Origin: Maritimibacter sp. 55A14
GTDB lineage: Bacteria; Pseudomonadota; Alphaproteobacteria; Rhodobacterales; Rhodobacteraceae
NCBI RefSeq assembly: GCF_003122205.1
Contig: NZ_QEYE01000014.1
Coordinates: forward strand, 1-64,000
Length of the DNA stretch: 64,000 bases
Reading direction: 5' to 3'
Positions 25,125-32,651 of this stretch are shown here, piece after piece (the stretch's first letter is position 1; every line of letters begins with the position of its first letter). The position numbers were made by a program, and so were the translations under genes. The notes under the pieces were generated by a model. It was not told the DNA's origin and searched no databases. It saw only the letters and a list, made by a program, of their open reading frames with translations.

Positions 25125-27203
25125 TCACGCGGCGTTGCAGGTCAGGGAATCCATGGTGCCCCGGATGGCGTCGAGACGTTCCTTGGTCGCCCGGCCGCCG
25201 AAAATTTCCTCCAGGCTTGCGCGGCCGCCTTCACCGGGCTCGCCCAGGCTCGTCAGCATGCTGCGCTGTTCGGACAGGAAATCCTTCAGCGCCGCCGTAA
25301 GGTCGTTGCGGACCGCTTCGATATGGGCCGATTTGAGGTCCACGAGCATCGGGTCGGTTTCGGCCTTGATCATCTTGTAGAACGCTTCTGCATAGGCTTG
25401 ATAGCCGCGCCGGCGCTGCCACCAGCTACGCCACCAGTTGCCGCGGATATCCAACGCAATGGTCTGGTCGATCGACACCGGCGGCGGGATGCGCGGCGTG
25501 CCGGGGGGGGCGATCTTGAATTCGTCCTCGATCTCGAAGGCCCGCCGGTAGAGATCGGCGACGTCCGACGCGGCATCGCCGAACACGGTCTTCGTGCAGC
25601 GCTGCAGCTTGGTGCCGAACACCTGATAGGCCGAGCGCAGTAGCAGCCGCAGGCCCGTCGGCTCGTAGCTCCAGATCTTTTCCTCGCCATGCTTTTCCAG
25701 ATGGCCGATGAGCGAGGCCGTGGCGCGTTCCAGGAAATTCGCATGGGCCCGGTCCAGGCGGTTGTGGTAGCCCGCGACCATGGTGTCGAATTCTTGTGCG
25801 AGCCGATCGAGGCTCCGGGCCTCGATCCGGTCGAGTTCGGCGTTCAGCGCCGCCTTGTCCAAATGCAAGATGCGCGGGGCGTTGCCGTCGCCCGCAGCCA
25901 CGAACTCGCTGGCCGCCTGGACGCCCTTCGTCAGGTTGCCGGCGCTGCGCGCGACACGGTCGATCATCTCCTGGCCCACGCTTTCGGAAATCCGCTCGGA
26001 CAGCGCGCTGAAGAGGGCCGGCAGGCCGGAAATGTGCCAGACGGTTTCCAGCGGCGAGCCGTTCAGCTCGCCGTTGCGCAGCACGCTTTCGGCCCAGTTC
26101 AGCAGGGCCTCGGCGCTTTCCCGCGTCAGGGCGCCCAGCGATCCGGAGAGCGCGTTGAGCGCCCAGTAGGCACTGCCGAATATGATCTGCGCATCCGCCG
26201 GGCCTTCGTGTTTCTTGAGGGTCTGCCGGATGGCGTCGCGGATTTCCGGGATCTGCTTGGCCGGGTCGGCGAGTTCGTCGATCCGGTTGACGAAGATCAC
26301 GACCTCCCGCGACTTGATGCTGGAGATCAGGCGGATCAGCGCCATGTCCACCGACGAGAGCGCCTGATGCGCCGACAGCACGACCACGCAGATGCGGCTC
26401 TCGCGGATCGAACGGATGGTGATCTGCTCGCGCATCATGAAGGTATCGTTGACCCCCGGCGTGTCGCGGACACAGAGCTTTAGCGGCAGTTCGGCGCGCC
26501 GCAGATGGAGATCGGCGGATTTGGTGATATCCGCGAAACGGCCCTGATGGGCCGAGGCCGGATCGTCATCCTCCTCGGCGTCGAAATCGTCGCCGAGGCA
26601 GACATAGCGCTCGATCAGGTCCTCGTCGAAACTGCTGTATTCGTGTTCCTGGCCCAGCAGCATCTCGAAGCGGCGCCCCAGCCGGTTACGGGTCTTCTCA
26701 CGCATTGCCTCGATCTGCCGGTGGACTTTTTCCAGTTCCTCGTCTGCGCCCGCCCGGCTTGCCAGTTCGCCCAGCCGTCCGCCTTTCTCCACCAGCCGCG
26801 ACCATTCCTCGTCGTCGAAGAAGCGGAAGGTGGCACCGTTTGCGGCGCGTGGCGCTTCGGGGTCGAGGTGGAGGGACGTCACCACCGAGGTCCAGGGGTT
26901 CACATCGGCGGGCAGCAGGCCGGGCCGGCCGATCATCGCGTTGACCAGCGAGGTCTTGCCGGACTTGACCTGGCCGATCATCGTGATGCTGGGCTCGAAG
27001 GCTGAAAGCTGCTGTCTGAGGCGCTCTGCGCTGCCGCGGGTGGTCTCGTCGCCAATCTCCGCAAGCTCGCCCAGCACGGCGTCGAGTTCGCGCGATTTCT
27101 CCAGGAACCCCGCGAGCTTGCCGAAGCCGGACTTGAGCAGATGCGCGTTCTTCGCCTCAGCGATCACGCTGCGCATTTCGGGAGCCCCACTCTCATCATT
27201 CAT
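25125..27203 (-). CDS. Dynamin-like large GTPase B
   Basis: This 692-residue protein has a helical N-terminus, a GTPase domain with G1 GQVKSGKT (77-84), G2 Thr in NPWTS, G3 DTPG and G4 NRID, and a long C-terminal helical region typical of bacterial dynamin-like proteins. An aromatic/basic cluster (WWRSWWQRRR) in the last third could be a membrane-binding paddle. Such proteins remodel or repair membranes in a GTP-dependent way. I place the start at the ATG at 27203 (GGCAGG six bases upstream) rather than the GTG at 27233. It is separated from the upstream GTPase gene by 180 bases that could hold an internal promoter. Confidence 0.88.
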   Translation of the reverse strand: MNDESGAPEMRSVIAEAKNAHLLKSGFGKLAGFLEKSRELDAVLGELAEIGDETTRGSAERLRQQLSAFEPSITMIGQVKSGKTSLVNAMIGRPGLLPADVNPWTSVVTSLHLDPEAPRAANGATFRFFDDEEWSRLVEKGGRLGELASRAGADEELEKVHRQIEAMREKTRNRLGRRFEMLLGQEHEYSSFDEDLIERYVCLGDDFDAEEDDDPASAHQGRFADITKSADLHLRRAELPLKLCVRDTPGVNDTFMMREQITIRSIRESRICVVVLSAHQALSSVDMALIRLISSIKSREVVIFVNRIDELADPAKQIPEIRDAIRQTLKKHEGPADAQIIFGSAYWALNALSGSLGALTRESAEALLNWAESVLRNGELNGSPLETVWHISGLPALFSALSERISESVGQEMIDRVARSAGNLTKGVQAASEFVAAGDGNAPRILHLDKAALNAELDRIEARSLDRLAQEFDTMVAGYHNRLDRAHANFLERATASLIGHLEKHGEEKIWSYEPTGLRLLLRSAYQVFGTKLQRCTKTVFGDAASDVADLYRRAFEIEDEFKIAPPGTPRIPPPVSIDQTIALDIRGNWWRSWWQRRRGYQAYAEAFYKMIKAETDPMLVDLKSAHIEAVRNDLTAALKDFLSEQRSMLTSLGEPGEGGRASLEEIFGGRATKERLDAIRGTMDSLTCNAA

Positions 27204-27383
27204 CTGGTACCTGCCAACACCTTCCAAGAACACTTATTTGCGACGCGCCGGAAACCATTTCCCGGAATTTCGCGGAATAGTCGCCGCGCTGCGTGAGCGC
27301 AGACTCGTTCCCGCCCATTAACCGCATGTAAGTTGGCAATTCTGAGGCGTTTTTCCGGCGAGAAGTGACGGGTTTTGTGGATT

Positions 27384-28706
27384 TCAGGCCGTGAGCCCGG
27401 TTTCGATATCGCGCCTGAGTTGAAGCAGCAGCGTAATCGCGTCCTCGGCTTGCTCGCCCCCCTCTTCGAGGCGCAGCAGGAGCATGAGTTCCGACGCTTC
27501 CATCACGTCCTCATGCAGCGGTGAGGGTTCGGCGTCCTCGGGCTCGTGCTCCATGAAGAGATCGGCAATTTCGTCCATGGTCTCGGTGCATTGGCCCAGA
27601 ACCGCGCCGAAGGCATCGTCCTCCGATGCCTCCAGTTCCCGTGACAGGGTCTCAGCGCGCGCCCGCAGAAGCGCTGCCGCGGCCGCGTGCGGGGCGGGTG
27701 ATGCCGCTTCGCCGGCCGAAGGCTCGGCAACAGGCGGTGCCGGCGGGGGGGCGGCGGCCTCGGCAGTCTCCGGCGGTGCCCGGTCGGCGGCGGGAGCGCG
27801 CGGCGGCGCGGCCGGAGCGGGCTCGGGGGCTGTCACGGGTGTATCCGCGGCGGGGTTCGGCGCCGAGCCCAGCTGTTTCGATGTTTGCCCACCATAGCGG
27901 CGCAGCAGCAGAGCCGCATTGTCGATATCGGCGCGGCGGCCCTGTTCGACATGCTTGAGGACCCCGTCGATCAACGCCCTGCCGCCGCTGGCGTAAAGTG
28001 CGGCGTCGTCCACCGATCCCTCGCGTTCCAGCGCCGCCAGCGCCTGGAGCGTGGCAACGGGCTGGATCATGAAGAACTCGACGTCGATCACGTCTTCCAG
28101 ATCGGCGAGTTGCTGCGCAAGCTGTCGGCGCTTGTGCAGCAGGTCCGCCTTGGTCAGGGCGAGGAAACCGTGATCCTTCAGCCGGTCCGGAACCTGTGCC
28201 CAGAGTTCGCGTTCTGCGAGCGAAAACTCCTGCGTGCACCAGATCATGATATCGGCCCGCGCGGCCCCGTATTCGAGGGCGCGGCGCTGGCTCTCCCCGG
28301 AGGCGCCGGAAACCACTTCCAGAAGGCTCATGCGTTCGAGCACCGGCAACGGCGCCTCGACGACGATCCCGGCGGCCTGGGACGCCTCGGGCGCGTCCAG
28401 CGCGATGCCGTCCAGCGCCGTCTCGTTGCCGTCCCGGTCACTGAGGAGCGTCCTGTGCGACGATCCGTGCCTCAGGCGCAGGCTGGGCAGGCCGGCGCCG
28501 TCGGCGATCACGCTGCGCCCGGCGAGCATGTTGAGGAGCTGGGACTTGCCGCTGCCCGGCAGTCCGGCCACCGCGACCCGCACTGGCGAGGCCAGCCGCT
28601 GCGCCAGGCTCTCGCCAAATCGCTGAGCGGCGCGCGGCAGGGTGCCGGCCGCCAGCAACGGGGCCAGTTCCGACAAAATGGACTTTGCGGCACTGTCGCT
28701 ATTCAT
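27384..28706 (-). CDS. P-loop GTPase C with proline-rich linker
   Basis: This 440-residue protein has a GTPase domain with G1 GLPGSGKS (48-55) and G4 TKAD (185-188). The G3 region reads LLEVVSGASG and lacks the usual DxxG aspartate, so hydrolysis may be weak. After about 260 residues comes an Ala/Pro-rich linker (about 285-345) and a C-terminal acidic helical region (about 345-440). Its start overlaps the phosphatase stop (ATGA). It is the third P-loop GTPase of the arm and could form a mixed assembly with A and B. Confidence 0.8.
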   Translation of the reverse strand: MNSDSAAKSILSELAPLLAAGTLPRAAQRFGESLAQRLASPVRVAVAGLPGSGKSQLLNMLAGRSVIADGAGLPSLRLRHGSSHRTLLSDRDGNETALDGIALDAPEASQAAGIVVEAPLPVLERMSLLEVVSGASGESQRRALEYGAARADIMIWCTQEFSLAERELWAQVPDRLKDHGFLALTKADLLHKRRQLAQQLADLEDVIDVEFFMIQPVATLQALAALEREGSVDDAALYASGGRALIDGVLKHVEQGRRADIDNAALLLRRYGGQTSKQLGSAPNPAADTPVTAPEPAPAAPPRAPAADRAPPETAEAAAPPPAPPVAEPSAGEAASPAPHAAAAALLRARAETLSRELEASEDDAFGAVLGQCTETMDEIADLFMEHEPEDAEPSPLHEDVMEASELMLLLRLEEGGEQAEDAITLLLQLRRDIETGLTA

Positions 28707-29644
28707 CAGCCCTCATTCCTAGAAAACGCCAGTCCGCGCAAGGAGAAAAGCCCGCGCATCAGCGACGGGCGCCGTGCCGCCGCAGTTCCCGCGTCGCGGT
28801 GTTCGGGGATGAATCTGGCTTCGGCGGTATCGGGCAGGGTATGTTCGGCAAAGCGCGGCGGCGCCGCGCGCACGACCGACAGCGCGACATTGTCCTGATC
28901 GTCGTAATCCTGCTGGCGCAGCGCGTCGAGCAGGGCATGGGCAATCTCCCGGCTCGTCTTGTAGCGGTGGACCTTGAGTATCTCCCCGATCACGTCGTGG
29001 GGCAGGAATTGCAACCCGTCGCTGGCGGCGATGAGAAGGTCGTCCTCGAGCAGCGCCAGTGGCTCCGCCGGGCAGTCGATCCGCGGGATGTCCCCGCCGC
29101 AGAGCACGGAGGTCAGGCAGTTCCGGTCGGGATGCGCGCGGGCCTCCTCTTCGGTCATCCGGCCAGCCCGCGCCAGCATGTCGATCTGCGGCCCTGCGGA
29201 ATGATCCTCGTTGATCTGTCGCAACGCGCCGTCCCGGAAGAGGTAGAGCGGCGAGTCGCCCACCGATATCCAGAAGAGCCGGTCCTTCACGAATGCCAGC
29301 GCCAGAAGGGTCGCACCCATGCCGCGTGTCTCTGCCTGGCCCTGGGAATGGGCCCGGATGCAGGCATTCGCCGCGTGCGCGACCTCGCACAGGATCTGCG
29401 GGGCGCCGTCCTCGAAAGCGGCGACATTGCCGCTGCGCAGTTTCAACTCGCTGAACACTTCTGTCACGGCGATCTTGCTGGCCACGTCGCCCGCGGCGTG
29501 GCCGCCCATGCCGTCGGACAGCACCACGAACCCCATGTCGCTGCCGATCGGGAAATCGGTGATCAGCGCGTCTTCCTGGTGGTCGCGACGGCCCTGGCTG
29601 ATCGCCGCCGCCGCGTCAAACCCGCTGTCACAGGTTCGCAACAT
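28706..29644 (-). CDS. PP2C-family protein phosphatase, minus arm
   Basis: This 312-residue PP2C has the motifs GRRDHQED, SDGMGGHAAGD, RGMGATLLA and DQDNVALS, so the metal site is complete. It is paralogous to the plus-arm phosphatase along its whole catalytic domain; the last 45 residues differ. Its first codons overlap the end of the FHA gene by 17 bases and its stop overlaps the next GTPase gene, which implies coupled translation. With the neighbouring FHA protein and kinase it forms a kinase/phosphatase/FHA trio like that of type VI secretion regulation, but without secretion genes. Confidence 0.9.
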   Translation of the reverse strand: MLRTCDSGFDAAAAISQGRRDHQEDALITDFPIGSDMGFVVLSDGMGGHAAGDVASKIAVTEVFSELKLRSGNVAAFEDGAPQILCEVAHAANACIRAHSQGQAETRGMGATLLALAFVKDRLFWISVGDSPLYLFRDGALRQINEDHSAGPQIDMLARAGRMTEEEARAHPDRNCLTSVLCGGDIPRIDCPAEPLALLEDDLLIAASDGLQFLPHDVIGEILKVHRYKTSREIAHALLDALRQQDYDDQDNVALSVVRAAPPRFAEHTLPDTAEARFIPEHRDAGTAAARRPSLMRGLFSLRGLAFSRNEG

Positions 29645-30737
29645 GGTCCTCGTCTTCGGAAGCCGTGGTGTTCCAGTCGAACGCCTCGCCGCAGAAGGCC
29701 ACGAAGCGCAGCGTCGTCTCGCCGATCCGGATCAGGTCACCATCGGCCAGCGGTTCGGTGCTGAGCACCGGCATGTCGTTGAGCCGCACGATATTGGCCT
29801 TGCCGCTGTGGCCTAGGAAGTGTTTGCGCTGTTCCGCGTCATAGGCGACCACAGCATGATTGCTGCGCGAGATGCTGGAATCTCCGAAATCCAGCCTTAC
29901 GGCCTGGTCGTCGCCGCGGCCGATCTGCGAGACACCGTTGAAAAGCGTGAAGGATGCCCCCCGGCCGGGGCCCGCGATGACCACGATCCAGCCCACCGGG
30001 TAGAGTTGTTCCTCCTTCGCGGTGCCCTCGATGGCTGCCGCGAACGGATCGGTTTCGGTCCGGTTGCTGTGCTCGAACCCCAGAAGCCGGGTCTTCACGC
30101 GCCCCGCGCGACGCCCGCTTTGTGTGGCGGACGCGGCCGGCACTTCGACGATCTGGGCGGCGGTGGCGCCATCTTCGGGTTCCGCACCGAACCGCCCGGT
30201 GATCACCTCCGTATTGGCGCGAAGGCGGCGTTGCGGTGTCGCCATCGGGGCTTCGGGCTCCGCTTCGGTAAGGGCCGCGGCGACCGGTTCGGGGCGGCCG
30301 TACTCCTGCCGGGGGAGAGACTGCTCCGCGTCGCCGCCTTTGGCCTCGGCCAGTTGCCGGCGCAGGAGGTTGATCCGCTTGTCGAAGCCGTCGGAACTGT
30401 CCTGATCGGCTTGGGGGGTAGCGGCGCCGCGCTCGTGACCCAGCGCGTGAAGATCAAGCGACTCGTCTTCTAGGTCGTCAGCCTCGGCGATGGCGGGCTC
30501 GCCTTCTGGTTCGGCCGCGTCGGGCGCCGGTTCCGCGGCCATTTCGACGTCGTTGGGCGCGTCCTCCCGAGCCGCGCCTTCCAGCTGCGTGCTTTCGCGA
30601 AGCCGCTCAAGGATCGAGGCGGCGATGTCGTCGTCGGCCCAGTCCTCGGCCGCGTTCATCGCATCCTTCCGGGAAGTCGGCTCATCCGGATCCGCGTGGA
30701 CGGCCTCATCTTTCGAATTGCGTCTGAAGAATTTCAT
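29628..30737 (-). CDS. FHA-domain phosphothreonine-binding protein
   Basis: This 369-residue protein has a long acidic N-terminal part (1-240, low complexity) and a C-terminal FHA domain (about 245-355). The core motifs are present: SQIGRGDDQAVRL, then SSISRSNHAVV and the ending GDLIRIGETTLRF. The Arg and the SxxH Ser/His that contact phosphothreonine are in place. It should read phosphorylation by the kinase encoded 34 bases upstream and recruit partners such as the GTPases. The N-terminal region contains several Ser/Thr that could be kinase targets. Confidence 0.9.
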   Translation of the reverse strand: MKFFRRNSKDEAVHADPDEPTSRKDAMNAAEDWADDDIAASILERLRESTQLEGAAREDAPNDVEMAAEPAPDAAEPEGEPAIAEADDLEDESLDLHALGHERGAATPQADQDSSDGFDKRINLLRRQLAEAKGGDAEQSLPRQEYGRPEPVAAALTEAEPEAPMATPQRRLRANTEVITGRFGAEPEDGATAAQIVEVPAASATQSGRRAGRVKTRLLGFEHSNRTETDPFAAAIEGTAKEEQLYPVGWIVVIAGPGRGASFTLFNGVSQIGRGDDQAVRLDFGDSSISRSNHAVVAYDAEQRKHFLGHSGKANIVRLNDMPVLSTEPLADGDLIRIGETTLRFVAFCGEAFDWNTTASEDEDHVANL

Positions 30738-30771
30738 GGCGTCTTTTCCTTTTCTCGTCGCTCCGCCTGCC

Positions 30772-32190
30772 TCAGGCCCGGAGCACTGCTCTCAGATTTC
30801 TGCCGAAGCGGCCCAGGAGGCTGCGGGGCGGCGGTTTCGGGGCTTTTGGTTCCGCGTCCGGATCGGGCGTCCCGTCGGGCGCGCCCGCAAGGTCGCGTGC
30901 TGCCTGTGCGGGGACGTCGGCCGGCGGCGGAGTGGTACCTGCCGCCGCGGCCGCCTCGGTCCCGTCCATGCCGGTGAGCGACTCTGATGCGTCCGGGTCG
31001 TCTTCCGCGTTGTTCCCCGCGAGTTCGCAGGCCTCGTCTTCTTCTTCCTGGCCGAGAAGCCAGTCTTCCTCCAGTTGCCAGGAGAAATAGGGCTTTTTGA
31101 CCTCCTCCTCGGGCGGCGCCGTCTCCATCGCCTTCTTGCGTTCCTCTTCCTGCTGGCACGCTGCCAGAACAGCCTCGTTGGTCTCCGCGACAAGGCGGGA
31201 GATGGTCCGCACCACGGTTATGTCGCTGTTGCGCGCCCGCGCACAGGGCGCCGCCTGCGCCGTATCGCCGGCGATGAGGTCGAGCCATTCCTTCGCCGAT
31301 TGCGGGCGTTCGCTGGGAAACAGGTTCATCGCCTTGTCGACCGCCGCAAGGAAGGCGGGGTCGTATCCGGTCAGCCTTCCAGCCAGCGGAACATAGGGAT
31401 CGTCCTTCTTTTCGGCCACGGCGGCAAGGCGCATCTGGCTGTTGGGCGGGGCCTCGCCGGTTATCAGGTGACAGAAGGTGGCACCCAGCGAATAGAGGTC
31501 GCTGCAAGGGGCTTGCGGTCCGTCGGATATGTAGAATTCATGCGGCGAGTAGCCGTCCTTGACCACATGCAGCGCCGAAAGCACGCGGCTTTTCTTGGAA
31601 GCCTGCTCGCGCGCTGCGCCGAAATCTATCAGGACGGGTTCGCCCGACCGGTCCAGCAGGATATTGTCGGGGGAGATGTCGCGGTGCAGCAGCGCGTGTT
31701 CATGGACGTGGCCGATGGCGTCCAGGAGCTTCGCCAGCATAGCGCTGATCTGGCTTGGGGGCAGGGCGAACCCGTCATCCCCGATGATGTCGAGCAGGTC
31801 GTCGCCCTCGATGAAGTCGAGCGCCATATAGGCGGTCTCGTTATCCTCGAAGACCTGGTGCACGCCGACGATGTTGGGATGACGCACGCTGGCCAGGCGG
31901 CGGGCTTCCTGCACGAAGAGGCGCACGACCGAGCGGAAATCCTCCTGATGTGCGCGGGAGCGCGGGCGGACGTTGTCCTTCTCCCGGCTGCACAGCGAAC
32001 CCGGAAAGCATTCCTTGACGACCACGATCCGGTCCAGGCTGTCGCGGGCCAGATAGGTCATGCCGAACCCGCCGACTTTCAGGAAGCTCTCAATCGTGTA
32101 TTGGCCGTTCAACAGGGTTGTGCCCGGCTTGAGTTCGTCCGCAAAACCCTCCTGGGGCACGGCGACGTTTATGTTGAGTGCAGAGCTCAT
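30772..32190 (-). CDS. Soluble Ser/Thr kinase, head of the minus arm
   Basis: This 472-residue protein has a complete kinase domain (about 29-310): GGFGMTYLARD, Lys59 in VVVKE, HRD Asp171, DFG Asp189. The remaining 160 residues are acidic and proline-rich, and I see no membrane helix, in contrast to the plus-arm kinase. The two kinase domains share long identical stretches (DELxPGTTLLxGQYTI at the start; LLHRDISPDNILL). The start is the ATG at 32190; the longer frame upstream has no support. It opens an eight-gene minus-strand operon. Confidence 0.9.
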   Translation of the reverse strand: MSSALNINVAVPQEGFADELKPGTTLLNGQYTIESFLKVGGFGMTYLARDSLDRIVVVKECFPGSLCSREKDNVRPRSRAHQEDFRSVVRLFVQEARRLASVRHPNIVGVHQVFEDNETAYMALDFIEGDDLLDIIGDDGFALPPSQISAMLAKLLDAIGHVHEHALLHRDISPDNILLDRSGEPVLIDFGAAREQASKKSRVLSALHVVKDGYSPHEFYISDGPQAPCSDLYSLGATFCHLITGEAPPNSQMRLAAVAEKKDDPYVPLAGRLTGYDPAFLAAVDKAMNLFPSERPQSAKEWLDLIAGDTAQAAPCARARNSDITVVRTISRLVAETNEAVLAACQQEEERKKAMETAPPEEEVKKPYFSWQLEEDWLLGQEEEDEACELAGNNAEDDPDASESLTGMDGTEAAAAAGTTPPPADVPAQAARDLAGAPDGTPDPDAEPKAPKPPPRSLLGRFGRNLRAVLRA

Positions 32191-32651
32191 CAATCCCCAT
32201 TGGCGGCTTGCGGCACGGCGAGAAACAATGATCGCGGCAGCGGCGGTCAGTTCCGATATTTGCCGGGGAATCTGACCAAATAATGGTGGCATTCTGGCGG
32301 ATTGCGTTCGTATTGTGTCGGATGCGCCATGCGGTCGAAACTTTCGCCCCGCGCATGTGCCGTCATCCGACCCCGATGCGCCCGCAAGCACTGCGCCGAG
32401 GGCAAGGCGGCCCCGGCAGCCGCGGGGATCCGCTTGCCGTCGCTCCCCCGTCGTTGCGCATCCAGGGGCAAAGCCGCCTGAAGGTAGACATCCCTTCGCG
32501 GACAGCAACAATGGCGGGAGATATCTGGCGTCATCGTGATGAGTATCCGATCAATTCCTGTGCCCTGCCGCCGGCGGCAGGACGCCCGCACCGGGTGGCC
32601 GATGCGCCGAGGCGTATTTCTGGACCGCGGTTTTCGCGCTATGGCTTGATC
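32191..32651. other. Divergent intergenic region, kinase versus antiporter
   Basis: A 461-base spacer between two divergent genes. It must hold promoters for the minus arm and for the antiporter. I see no convincing gene, repeat or clear promoter boxes in it. Confidence 0.5.

Noticed and set aside
13514-32190. Type VI secretion locus
   Set aside because: The kinase, PP2C and FHA proteins suggest it, but no tss structural gene, ClpV, Hcp or VgrG is present.
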